Shown here in pieces: positions 1 through 5,609 of a stretch of 5,609 nucleotides of DNA. This stretch comes from Bifidobacteriaceae bacterium (GTDB lineage Bacteria; Actinomycetota; Actinomycetes; Actinomycetales; WQXJ01). Below the pieces are notes generated by a model that did no database searches, had not been told where the DNA came from, and saw only the letters and a program-made list of their open reading frames with translations. Location: positions 1 to 5,609 of the forward strand of contig JAIRTF010000045.1 of the NCBI GenBank assembly GCA_031255075.1, given 5' to 3'. Positions within the stretch are counted from its first letter, which is position 1. Each line of letters begins with the position of its first letter. Made by a program: the position numbers and the translations under genes.

Positions 1-555
1 ACCGGCCGGGTGGAACAGCGGGTCACTCAACTGCCGGCACCGTTGACCCCGCAAACTGCGGCTGTGCTGCGGGAACGGATTGGCCGGACAGTGGACGGGC
101 GGCCGTTGGCTGAAGTCAAAGAGGATCTGGAACGCCTGCCAGAGAGTTTCCATACCACCGACCGCCCGGCTGTGGCGGCGGTGGTTGACGCGCTGGGGCA
201 GGCCGTCAAACCGGAGGGTACTGAACGGCTGATCATGGCCGGTGCCTCCAACCTGACCCGGGCTTCGGGCGACTTCCGCCGCATCACCCCGGTGCTTGAA
301 GCCATCGAAGAACAAGTTGTGCTGTTGAAGCTGCTGTCAGAAATGTCTGCCGATTCGGGTGAGGTGGCCATCCGGATTGGCCGGGAAACCACTGATGCCG
401 GCCTGGCGGAGGCTTCGGTGGTGGCGGCAGGATACGGCCCGGGGCGGGCTGTGGCACACTTAGGCGTGCTGGGTCCCAAGCGGATGGATTACCCGGGTTC
501 AATCGCCGTGGTGCGGGCCATCGCCCTGTACCTATCGCGCATCCTGGCAACTTGA
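1..555 (+). CDS. hrcA: Heat-inducible transcription repressor HrcA, C-terminal part (5' truncated)
   Basis: The reading frame is open from base 1 and stops at TGA 553-555, giving about 184 residues of a protein normally near 340, so the N-terminal winged-helix DNA-binding domain lies outside the window. What is seen is the C-terminal GAF-like/dimerization part. The first residues (TGRVEQRV) match the family, as do LEAIEEQVVLLKLLSEM, a VAIRIGRE-type strand followed by a VVAAGYG segment, and the terminal LGPKRMDYPGS block followed by an arginine-bearing helix ending SRIL. HrcA is known to repress class I heat-shock genes by binding CIRCE operators, with GroEL promoting its active form. Its direct linkage to dnaJ, without grpE or dnaK between them, is the usual actinobacterial arrangement. 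Its own promoter and start are upstream and cannot be judged. The in-frame GTG at 10 is an internal valine codon, not a start. Confidence 0.94.
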   Translation, partial: TGRVEQRVTQLPAPLTPQTAAVLRERIGRTVDGRPLAEVKEDLERLPESFHTTDRPAVAAVVDALGQAVKPEGTERLIMAGASNLTRASGDFRRITPVLEAIEEQVVLLKLLSEMSADSGEVAIRIGRETTDAGLAEASVVAAGYGPGRAVAHLGVLGPKRMDYPGSIAVVRAIALYLSRILAT

Positions 556-577
556 CCGCCGCTGACCCCGCTGTCCT

Positions 578-583
578 GGAGGA
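578..583 (+). promoter_or_regulatory. Strong ribosome binding site for dnaJ
   Basis: GGAGGA lies 6-7 nt before the ATG at 590 in the short hrcA-dnaJ gap (556-589). It fixes the dnaJ start. No TAnnnT -10 element, CIRCE-type inverted repeat or terminator hairpin is visible in this gap, so dnaJ is probably co-transcribed with hrcA. Confidence 0.85.
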
Positions 584-589
584 ATGTGA

Positions 590-1741
590 ATGAACGACTA
601 TTACGGTGTGCTGGGCGTGCCCAAGAACGCCACCCCTGAAGAGGTCAAGGCCGCCTATCGGAAGGCTTCCCGCCGCAACCATCCCGACATTGTGGGCCAC
701 AGCGCCCAAGCGGAGGAACGCTTCAAGCAGATCAACGCCGCCGATGAGGTGTTGTCGGATCCGAAGAAGCGGGAGGTTTACGACCTGGGGGTTGACCCAT
801 TGGCGCCGGGCGCCGATCAGGGCGCACCGTTTGGTGGTTTCAGCGGCGGGTTCGGCGGGTTTGGTGACATCTTTGAGGCCGTCTTCAACGCCGCCGCCGC
901 TGGCAACGCCGGGCGGCAAGGTCCGGTCAGCCGCCAAAGCCGCGGCCGTGACCAGTTGGAACGCTTGACGATTGATCTTTCGGAGGCGGTTTTCGGGGTC
1001 AACAAGGACGTGTCCTATTCGACCTATCTGGTTTGCGGGGTGTGCGGCGGCGATGGTTGCGCGCCCGGCACCGAGCCGCAAACCTGTCCCACCTGCCATG
1101 GCCGCGGTGCCCGCGAACGGCTGGTCCGTTCACTGCTGGGCACTATGCGCACCCTTGAACCGTGCCGGCAATGCCAAGGGCACGGCGTGGTGGTGCCTCA
1201 ACCGTGTGGCGAATGCTCCGGCGAGGGCCGGGTTCGGGGGCGGCGCACGGCCAGCGTTGAGGTGCCGGCCGGGGTTGATTCCGGCAACCGGCTGCGTTTG
1301 GTTGGTTTGGGTGAGGCCGGGCCGTGTGGCGGCCAGTCCGCTGATTTGTATGTCGAGTTGAAGGTCAAGAAGCACCCAGATTTCGTGCGCGATGGCGATG
1401 ACCTCCTGACCACTTTGACCATCCCGATGACCGCCGCCGCCTTGGGTTGCTGCATTGACATTGAGACGCTGGACGGGGAGCGCCAACTGGACATCAGGCC
1501 TGGGTCGCAGCCCGGATCGGAACTGGTTTTGGACGGCCTGGGGGCCGGCCGGGTCGGGTCCACCGCCCGCGGCGATCTGAAGGTCCGCTTGGATGTGCGC
1601 ATCCCCGGTGACCTGGACACCGCGCAACGCGAATTGCTGCGCCGGTTGGCGGCGGAACGCGGCGAGGAACGTCCCGAAGCCCGCCTGACCGGCGCCGGTG
1701 GCATGTTTGCCCGCCTGCGCGACAAATTCGCCGGCAAGTGA
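590..1741 (+). CDS. dnaJ: Chaperone protein DnaJ (type I Hsp40, hrcA-linked DnaJ2 type)
   Basis: This cytosolic co-chaperone delivers unfolded substrates to DnaK and stimulates its ATPase. The 383-residue protein has the full type I layout and usual length. A J domain covers residues 2-68 with the HPD motif at 31-33. A Gly/Phe-rich linker spans about 72-120 and includes a DIF-like GDIFEAVF at 92-99. A zinc-binding region at about 149-213 has four intact CxxCxGxG repeats (cysteines 149/152, 166/169, 192/195, 206/209). The C-terminal substrate-binding domains run from about 220 to 340, including the typical KHPDFVRDGDDL segment at 261-272, and end in a dimerization tail. The ATG start is fixed by GGAGG at 578-582 and by the MNDYYGVLGV start typical of J domains. 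Actinobacteria commonly carry two DnaJ proteins; linkage to hrcA marks this as the DnaJ2 type. The residue before HPD is Asn rather than the common Tyr. The TGA stop overlaps the next gene's GTG. Confidence 0.98.
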   Translation: MNDYYGVLGVPKNATPEEVKAAYRKASRRNHPDIVGHSAQAEERFKQINAADEVLSDPKKREVYDLGVDPLAPGADQGAPFGGFSGGFGGFGDIFEAVFNAAAAGNAGRQGPVSRQSRGRDQLERLTIDLSEAVFGVNKDVSYSTYLVCGVCGGDGCAPGTEPQTCPTCHGRGARERLVRSLLGTMRTLEPCRQCQGHGVVVPQPCGECSGEGRVRGRRTASVEVPAGVDSGNRLRLVGLGEAGPCGGQSADLYVELKVKKHPDFVRDGDDLLTTLTIPMTAAALGCCIDIETLDGERQLDIRPGSQPGSELVLDGLGAGRVGSTARGDLKVRLDVRIPGDLDTAQRELLRRLAAERGEERPEARLTGAGGMFARLRDKFAGK

Positions 1742-2493
1742 CGCCGCCGCTGTTCTGGGTTCCGGCCGGCGCCGATTTGGCGGCCGGTCGGGTGGTTGAA
1801 CTGGATGCTGCCGGCGCCCACCACGCCGTATCCGCCAAACGCTTGCGCCCCGGTGAAGAGCTCTATCTGGCCGATGCCGCCGGCCGCCTGGCCTTGGCTA
1901 CCGTCACCTTGGCATCCGCCCAGGCTGGTGGGCCACGGTTGGCGGCCGAGGTCTTGTGGGTCCGGGACGAGCCGACCCCGATTCCAGCTTTGGTGTTGGT
2001 TCAGGCTTTGGCCAAGGGCCGCCGTGAGGAGGGCGCAGTGGCGGCGGCCACCCAACTGGGAGTGGACCAGTTGATCCCTTGGCAGGCGGACCGGTCGGTG
2101 CCGCGGGCCGGCGCCGGACTGGTGGACCGTTGGCAGCGGCTGGTTCTGGCTGAGGCACAGGTGGCACGGCGGCCACGAGTGCCAGAGGTATTGCCGCCCG
2201 TTGATACGCCTGCTCTGCTGACCCAGTTGGCGGAATTGGACAAACCGGTTTTGGGAATTGTGCTGCACGAACAAGCTACGGAGCCGCTGGCGGAAGCCCT
2301 GGCCGGCGCCGAACAGACTGAGGCGGTCTACCTCGCAGTGGGGCCGGAGGGTTCGTTGACGGACCGTGAACTGGACGGCCTGACAGCTCTGGGTTGGCGG
2401 CCGGCCCGGATGGGGCGCGAGGTGTTGCGAACCGGTGTGGCTCCGATAGCCGCCCTGTCGGTGGTAAGCCACCTGCTGGGCCGCTGGGCGTAG
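1738..2493 (+). CDS. rsmE: 16S rRNA (uracil1498-N3)-methyltransferase RsmE
   Basis: RsmE uses S-adenosylmethionine to methylate N3 of U1498 in helix 44 of 16S rRNA, late in 30S assembly. The 251-residue length is normal. Residues 1-75 form the PUA-like N-terminal domain, with the usual HHAVSAKRLRPGEEL segment at 28-42. Residues 80-251 form the SPOUT methyltransferase domain, with LVQALAKGRREEGAVAAATQLGVD (87-110, shown by its QALAKG and QLGVD parts), DRSV at 118-121, RVPEV at 147-151, GPEG at 202-205 and the VLRT segment at 229-232. Several consensus positions differ: the Gln-Ser usual before R144-R145 is Val-Ala, GPEGG is GPEGS, and the ET or ST usual after LRT is Gly-Val. The fold still looks intact. 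The start is GTG 1738, sharing GTGA with the dnaJ stop. I see no good Shine-Dalgarno before it, so translation is probably coupled to dnaJ. The next in-frame starts would cut into the PUA domain. Confidence 0.94.
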   Translation: MTPPLFWVPAGADLAAGRVVELDAAGAHHAVSAKRLRPGEELYLADAAGRLALATVTLASAQAGGPRLAAEVLWVRDEPTPIPALVLVQALAKGRREEGAVAAATQLGVDQLIPWQADRSVPRAGAGLVDRWQRLVLAEAQVARRPRVPEVLPPVDTPALLTQLAELDKPVLGIVLHEQATEPLAEALAGAEQTEAVYLAVGPEGSLTDRELDGLTALGWRPARMGREVLRTGVAPIAALSVVSHLLGRWA

Positions 2494-2508
2494 CGGGCTG
2501 GCGGTGGG

Positions 2509-2514
2509 TAGAGT
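2509..2514 (+). promoter_or_regulatory. Candidate -10 element (TAGAGT) for leaderless transcription of the HIT gene
   Basis: TAGAGT fits the actinobacterial -10 pattern TAnnnT and sits in the 27-bp gap after rsmE. Six bases separate it from the ATG at 2521, so transcription would be expected to begin at or within a base of the start codon. No convincing -35 hexamer is seen 16-19 bp upstream, where the sequence is the G/C-rich end of rsmE, and no good Shine-Dalgarno precedes the ATG. Both features fit leaderless initiation, which is common in actinobacteria. This is inference from sequence pattern only. Confidence 0.55.
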
Positions 2515-2520
2515 AGGGCC

Positions 2521-2868
2521 ATGTCTTTGCCTGTAGATTGCCTGTTTTGCCAATTCGTCAACGGCACCTTAGAGACGGAGATTGTGGGCCAAAACCAGCG
2601 CGCCATCGCTTTTAGGGACATCAACCCGCAAGCGCCGTTGCATGTGCTGGTCATTCCGCGTGAGCATTTCGCCGATGTGGCCACCTTGGCGGCGGCCGAT
2701 CCGGCTGCTTTGGCCGATGTGGTGGAACTGGCCCAGGAAGTGGCAATGGATGAGGCAGATGGCGAATACCGATTGATCTTCAACTCCGGCCCGGAGGCCG
2801 GCCAGAGCGTTTTCCACGTTCACGGCCATGTGCTGGGCGGGACGCGGCTTGGCTGGACGCCCGCCTGA
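2521..2868 (+). CDS. HIT-family (HinT-like) nucleotide hydrolase
   Basis: HIT proteins are small cytosolic dimers that hydrolyse phosphoramidates or phosphate esters of nucleotides such as AMP-lysine, through a nucleophilic histidine. This 115-residue protein has the usual length. It carries the catalytic histidine triad H99-V-H101-G-H103-V-L followed by GG, preceded by FNSGPEAGQSVF, which matches the family's asparagine and glycine-rich active-site loop. The N-terminal CLFC (C7, C10) together with H49 resembles the zinc site found in many bacterial members. It ends in the GWTPA tail typical of HinT-like proteins. The start is ATG 2521, preceded by a TAGAGT element rather than a clear ribosome binding site. 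The stop overlaps the phoH start by 1 nt (TGATG), suggesting coupling. HIT genes are found at this place in some actinobacterial clusters, but the physiological substrate cannot be told from sequence. Confidence 0.94.
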   Translation: MSLPVDCLFCQFVNGTLETEIVGQNQRAIAFRDINPQAPLHVLVIPREHFADVATLAAADPAALADVVELAQEVAMDEADGEYRLIFNSGPEAGQSVFHVHGHVLGGTRLGWTPA

Positions 2869-3881
2869 TGGCCGCTTTGAACGAATCGCTCAGAACTATC
2901 CGGGTGGCGGACCAGGCCACGTTGCTGACCTTGGTGGGCCGGGAAGACGCCAATCTGCGGGCCATCGAGCGGGCGGTACCGGAGGCAGACATTCATGTTC
3001 GCGGGGATGTGGTGACCGTTCGCGGCGATGCAGGCCCGGCGGATGCGGCCGCAGCGCTGATCGGGGAACTGTTGTTGATCGCGGGTCGCGGCCATGAACT
3101 GGGCCCAGATGACGTGGCCCGGGTGGCTGGCATGCTGGAAGAAGTCGCCAAGGATGATGCCGCCGAACTACCCCGCGTTGCCCCCAGCGAAGCCCTGACC
3201 CAGTCGGTGTTGTCTTGGCGGGGCCGCACCGTCCGGCCCAAGACCCTGGGCCAAAAGCGCTATGTCGATCTGATTGAGGCCAACACCATCACCTTTGGGA
3301 TTGGGCCGGCCGGCACCGGCAAGACCTACCTGGCTATGGCCAAAGCCGTTCAAGCTTTGCAGTCCAAACAGGTCACTCGGATTGTGTTGACCCGGCCCGC
3401 CGTGGAGGCGGGCGAACGGTTGGGCTTCTTGCCAGGCACCTTGGGAGAGAAGATTGACCCCTATTTGCGGCCGTTGCATGACGCGCTGGGGGACATGATG
3501 AACCCGGAACAGATTCCCCGGCTGATGGAGGCGGGCACCATTGAGGTGGCGCCATTGGCCTATATGCGGGGGCGCACCCTCAACGACGCCTTCATAATCT
3601 TGGATGAGGCGCAGAACACCACCCCTGATCAGAGGAAGATGTTCCTGACCCGGTTGGGGTTCGGCGCCAAGATGGTGGTCACGGGCGATGTGACGCAAAC
3701 TGATTTGCCGGGCGGAGTTCGCTCTGGTCTACGAGTGGTCAGAGAGATCCTGACTGATCTGGACGGCCTGGCCATTTGCGAGCTGACCAGCCGCGATGTG
3801 GTCCGGCACCAGTTGGTCAGCCAGATCATCGACACCTGGGGCGCCTGGGATGAAGCCCGCCTGAAGACGAGGTCAAAGTGA
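2868..3881 (+). CDS. phoH: PhoH-family P-loop ATPase (PhoH1/YbeZ type)
   Basis: This is a cytosolic ATP-binding protein of the PhoH/YbeZ family, related to the N-terminal half of superfamily 1 helicases. It is associated with RNA metabolism and partners YbeY in other bacteria. The 337-residue length is typical. An N-terminal KH-like region (about 10-75) has the GxxxxNLRxIE pattern at 24-34. The ATPase domain has Walker A GPAGTGKT at 146-153 and RPAVEAGERLGFLPG at 176-190. It continues with the family signature PLAYMRGRTLN at 229-239, Walker B FIILDEAQN at 242-250, the sensor strand VVTGDVTQTDLP at 270-281, and DVVRH at 310-314. No key residue is missing. The start is ATG 2868, inside the HIT stop (TGATG), without a strong Shine-Dalgarno. 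A 4-nt overlap with ybeY follows. The name comes from the E. coli phosphate-starvation gene; a phosphate response is not implied here. Confidence 0.97.
   Translation: MAALNESLRTIRVADQATLLTLVGREDANLRAIERAVPEADIHVRGDVVTVRGDAGPADAAAALIGELLLIAGRGHELGPDDVARVAGMLEEVAKDDAAELPRVAPSEALTQSVLSWRGRTVRPKTLGQKRYVDLIEANTITFGIGPAGTGKTYLAMAKAVQALQSKQVTRIVLTRPAVEAGERLGFLPGTLGEKIDPYLRPLHDALGDMMNPEQIPRLMEAGTIEVAPLAYMRGRTLNDAFIILDEAQNTTPDQRKMFLTRLGFGAKMVVTGDVTQTDLPGGVRSGLRVVREILTDLDGLAICELTSRDVVRHQLVSQIIDTWGAWDEARLKTRSK
3869..3872 (+). promoter_or_regulatory. Ribosome binding site for ybeY inside phoH
   Basis: GAGG lies 5 nt before the GTG at 3878, within the last codons of phoH. It supports the GTG that overlaps the phoH stop as the true ybeY start. 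Confidence 0.6.
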
Positions 3882-4333
3882 GCGTCGAAGTTCTCAACGA
3901 AACCGAAACAGCCCTCGATGAGGCCGAATTCGCCGGCCTGGGCCGGTTCGTGTTGGACGCTTTGAACGTCCATCCCCAGGCCGAACTGGCTATCTCTTTT
4001 GTTGACCCGGCCACCATGGCAGACCTGCACGTGCGGTTCTTGGATGAAGAAGGCCCCACCGACGTGATGAGCTTCCCCATGGATGAATTGCGGCCTGGTG
4101 ACGCCGGTAGCACCAGCGCCGAAGGCATTCTGGGTGACGTGGTGATCTGCCCGGATGTGGCCGCCGTCCAAGCCGCCGAGGCCGGCCACTCCATCGAAGA
4201 CGAAATGCTGGTCCTGGCAACCCACGGCATTTTGCACCTGCTGGGCTTTGACCACGCCACCGAAGCCGATCAGAAGGAAATGTACGGACTGCAGCGCAAA
4301 CTGGTCCTGGGCTTCTTGGCCAGCCGTGAGTAG
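3878..4333 (+). CDS. ybeY: Endoribonuclease YbeY (rRNA maturation factor)
   Basis: YbeY is a zinc-dependent single-strand endoribonuclease involved in 16S rRNA 3'-end maturation and ribosome quality control. The 151-residue protein has the standard length. The metal-binding signature is complete: H116-G-I-L-H120-L-L-G-F-D-H126, with three zinc-ligating histidines. Upstream blocks also fit: TDVMSFPMDE at 61-70 (family TDVLSFP), ILGDVVICPD at 84-93, and the helix before the histidines (EDEMLVLATHG). The C-terminal residues EADQKEMYGLQ follow the family pattern E...M...Q. The start is GTG 3878, which overlaps the phoH TGA by 4 nt and has GAGG at 3869-3872. The TAG stop at 4331-4333 is directly followed by the next gene's GTG. 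Adjacency to phoH mirrors ybeZ-ybeY in E. coli, where the pair is heat-inducible; the nearby hrcA-dnaJ would suit shared stress control, though no shared operator is seen. Confidence 0.97.
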   Translation: MSVEVLNETETALDEAEFAGLGRFVLDALNVHPQAELAISFVDPATMADLHVRFLDEEGPTDVMSFPMDELRPGDAGSTSAEGILGDVVICPDVAAVQAAEAGHSIEDEMLVLATHGILHLLGFDHATEADQKEMYGLQRKLVLGFLASRE

Positions 4334-4336
4334 GTG
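4332..4336 (+). promoter_or_regulatory. Ribosome binding site favouring the second GTG (4343) of the CBS gene
   Basis: AGGTG, a 5-base match to the Shine-Dalgarno consensus AAGGAGGTG, overlaps the ybeY stop and lies 6 nt before a GTG at 4343. The first GTG at 4334 is itself part of this element and has no clear site of its own. This suggests the protein may begin at 4343, three codons later. Confidence 0.45.
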
Positions 4337-5596
4337 CTGACCGTGCCTTGGTGGGTATTGGTGTTGGCAGTGGTGATCGGGGTGGCGGCATCGGTCCTGA
4401 CCGCCGCTGGCGAAGCGGCCCTGCAACGCCTGGGCCTGGCCGGGGACGATTCGCTAGCCCAGCTCCGCCCGAACCGGCGGGCCAGGATCGAAAAGCTGGC
4501 TGCCCAAGCGGCATCGGCCGTGCCGGCGTCCGCGTTCGCCAGGGTCTTCTTCCAAGTTTCAGCCGGCCTGGCGGTGGGGCTGACGATGGCGCGCCTGAGC
4601 GCCGGTTGGGCGGCCTTCGGCTGGGGGCTGCTGAGCGCCGTAGGCCTGGCGGTGATCGTGGCGCTGATCCGCCCACGGGCCCGGGCCAGCTCCGAACCGA
4701 TCCGAATCCTGCGCTGGGCCGGCCCCTGGATGAGCCTGTTCAACTGGTTGCTGACTCCGCTTCATCCACTGCTACGCCGGTTGGCGCCACCCGGCATGCT
4801 GCTGACCCCAGATGAGTTGGCTGACCTGATGGAGAACGTGTCCACCACGGACGCCATCGAAGCTGAGGACCGCGAAATGCTGTCATCGGTGGTGGAACTG
4901 GGGCAAACCATTGCCCGGGAAGTGATGGTGCCCCGCACCGACGTGGTTTCGATCGAAGGTGACAAACCGCTCCACAAGGCCATGACCCTGTTCTTGCGAT
5001 CCGGCTTCTCACGCCTGCCGGTGGTTGGGCCGGATGGTTTGGATGACGCCCTAGGCGTGGCCTACTTGAAAGACACAGCCTTGGTGTTGCAGGCCCGTCC
5101 AGCCGCCGCCGATGAGCCGGTCAGCTCGGTCATGCGGCCGGCCGTCTTTGTGCCCGAATCGAAACCGGCCGATGAAGTGCTCCGCGAACTCCAAGCACTC
5201 GGCACCCACCTGGCACTGGTGGTGGACGAATATGGCGGCGTGGCCGGCCTGGTCACCATGGAAGACGTACTCGAAGAGATAGTTGGCGAACTGCGCGATG
5301 AACACGACCCAGCCCCAGACCAGATGGAGCCGTTGGGGGATGGTGTGTGGCGGCTGCCCGCCCGCTTCGAGTTGGACGCCTTGGGTGAAGCCTTCGGCCT
5401 AGATTTGGATGATGATGATGTCGACACAGTTGGTGGTCTGCTGGCCAAAATGGTTGGCCGGGTGCCCATTCCCGGCAGCCAGGCGGAGGTCCAAGGACTG
5501 ATCTTGACCGCAGAACGGACTCAAGGCCGGCGCAAACAATTGGCCACTGTGCTGGTCAGGCGGGCCATCAAGATCGACCCGGAGGATGACGAGTGA
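4334..5596 (+). CDS. CBS-domain membrane protein of the CNNM/CorC (hemolysin C-like) family
   Basis: This is a membrane protein of the DUF21-CBS-CorC_HlyC family, members of which are linked to magnesium efflux or homeostasis. Numbered from GTG 4334 it has 420 residues. A hydrophobic segment at 5-25 runs into AAGEAAL, like the small-residue/Glu motif ending the first DUF21 helix. Further hydrophobic segments lie at about 72-90 and 94-113, and a weaker one at 130-146. Two CBS domains follow: about 196-255 (VMVPRTDVVSIEGD start) and 262-322 (VSSVMRPAVFVPES, then LALVVDEYGGVAGLVTMEDV in which DEYGG is the hallmark). The CorC_HlyC domain spans about 337-411 with DVDTVGG at 362-368. The membrane part is short but this is usual for actinobacterial members beside ybeY. 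GTG 4334 abuts the ybeY stop; GTG 4343 has a better ribosome site and would remove three residues. Transport and ion specificity are inferred from the family only. Confidence 0.93.
   Translation: MLTVPWWVLVLAVVIGVAASVLTAAGEAALQRLGLAGDDSLAQLRPNRRARIEKLAAQAASAVPASAFARVFFQVSAGLAVGLTMARLSAGWAAFGWGLLSAVGLAVIVALIRPRARASSEPIRILRWAGPWMSLFNWLLTPLHPLLRRLAPPGMLLTPDELADLMENVSTTDAIEAEDREMLSSVVELGQTIAREVMVPRTDVVSIEGDKPLHKAMTLFLRSGFSRLPVVGPDGLDDALGVAYLKDTALVLQARPAAADEPVSSVMRPAVFVPESKPADEVLRELQALGTHLALVVDEYGGVAGLVTMEDVLEEIVGELRDEHDPAPDQMEPLGDGVWRLPARFELDALGEAFGLDLDDDDVDTVGGLLAKMVGRVPIPGSQAEVQGLILTAERTQGRRKQLATVLVRRAIKIDPEDDE
5581..5585 (+). promoter_or_regulatory. Strong ribosome binding site for the next gene
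   Basis: GGAGG inside the last codons of the CBS gene is 7 nt before the GTG at 5593. This is ideal spacing and marks that GTG as a translation start. Confidence 0.75.
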
Positions 5597-5609
5597 CCAG
5601 CGAACCGCC
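5593..5609 (+). CDS. era: Start of a downstream gene, probably GTPase Era (3' truncated)
   Basis: GTG at 5593 overlaps the CBS gene's TGA by 4 nt (GTGA) and has GGAGG at 5581-5585. Only five complete codons (M/V-T-S-E-P) are inside the window, so the protein cannot be identified by sequence. The name era rests on gene order: in actinobacteria the CBS/CorC gene after ybeY is normally followed by era, a KH-domain GTPase that binds the 3' end of 16S rRNA during 30S assembly. That a gene starts here is well supported; its identity is inference from context. Confidence 0.5.

Noticed and set aside
556..589. Possible CIRCE operator, promoter or terminator in the hrcA-dnaJ gap
   Set aside because: No TTAGCACTC/GAGTGCTAA-type inverted repeat, no TAnnnT -10 and no G/C-rich stem with a T tract is present; only the ribosome binding site stands out.
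284..1099. Minus-strand open frame of 271 codons opposite hrcA and dnaJ
   Set aside because: It overlaps conserved coding sequence on the other strand, spans the hrcA-dnaJ gap, and its translation resembles no family I know; this is a common artefact at this base composition.
1198..2553. Long minus-strand open frame of 451 codons opposite dnaJ and rsmE
   Set aside because: It is the antisense shadow of two clearly recognised genes in high-GC DNA. Its translation is low-complexity (rich in Pro, Arg, Gln, Ser), has no recognisable domain and crosses the dnaJ/rsmE boundary.
5404..5420. GAT trinucleotide run (GATGATGATGAT) in the CBS gene
   Set aside because: It encodes the acidic stretch just before DVDTVGG in the CorC_HlyC domain, where family members are normally acidic. 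It is too short to suggest a functional repeat or phase-variable tract.
5586..5609. ATG at 5586 as the start of the downstream gene
   Set aside because: It follows GGAGG with no spacing and is in a different frame from the well-spaced GTG at 5593, which also makes the GTGA overlap seen elsewhere in this cluster.
1..5609. Mobile element, CRISPR array, tRNA/rRNA gene or horizontally acquired island
   Set aside because: I saw no transposase or integrase, no inverted terminal repeats, no spaced direct repeats and no RNA-gene sequence. Coding is continuous, with uniform high-GC codon use and a conserved gene order.

Overview
The window reads as a stretch of conserved core chromosome from a high-GC actinobacterium. 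All the genes lie on the + strand. The order hrcA - dnaJ - rsmE - HIT - phoH - ybeY - CBS/CorC - (era) matches the actinobacterial arrangement, as in the mycobacterial hrcA/dnaJ2/rsmE/phoH1/ybeY/CBS/era region. GTG starts, strong G/C preference at third codon positions and a TAGAGT-type -10 just before a start codon all fit that group. The sequence alone does not allow a genus to be named.

Layout: the window opens inside hrcA (the C-terminal part of the class I heat-shock repressor). A 34-bp gap with a good ribosome binding site leads to a complete dnaJ (the hrcA-linked DnaJ2 type). rsmE overlaps the dnaJ stop by 4 nt. A 27-bp gap follows and holds a plausible promoter for leaderless transcription of a small HIT-family gene. 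From there the genes are packed end to end: HIT/phoH overlap by 1 nt, phoH/ybeY by 4 nt, and ybeY directly abuts a CBS/CorC-type membrane protein gene. The last 17 bases look like the start of another gene, most likely era, overlapping by 4 nt.

Functionally, the first part is protein quality control (HrcA repressor, DnaJ co-chaperone). Much of the rest concerns 16S rRNA and small-subunit maturation: RsmE methylates U1498 of 16S rRNA, PhoH and YbeY are linked to RNA processing, and Era binds the 16S 3' end. The HIT hydrolase and the CNNM/CorC-like protein are common passengers of this cluster.

I found no mobile element, CRISPR array, RNA gene, broken gene or foreign-looking segment, and no evidence for an undescribed system. 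The points most worth checking are the leaderless promoter at 2509-2514, departures from consensus in RsmE motifs, and the start of the CBS gene. There is no gene-free stretch over 300 bases; the only gaps are 556-589 and 2494-2520.
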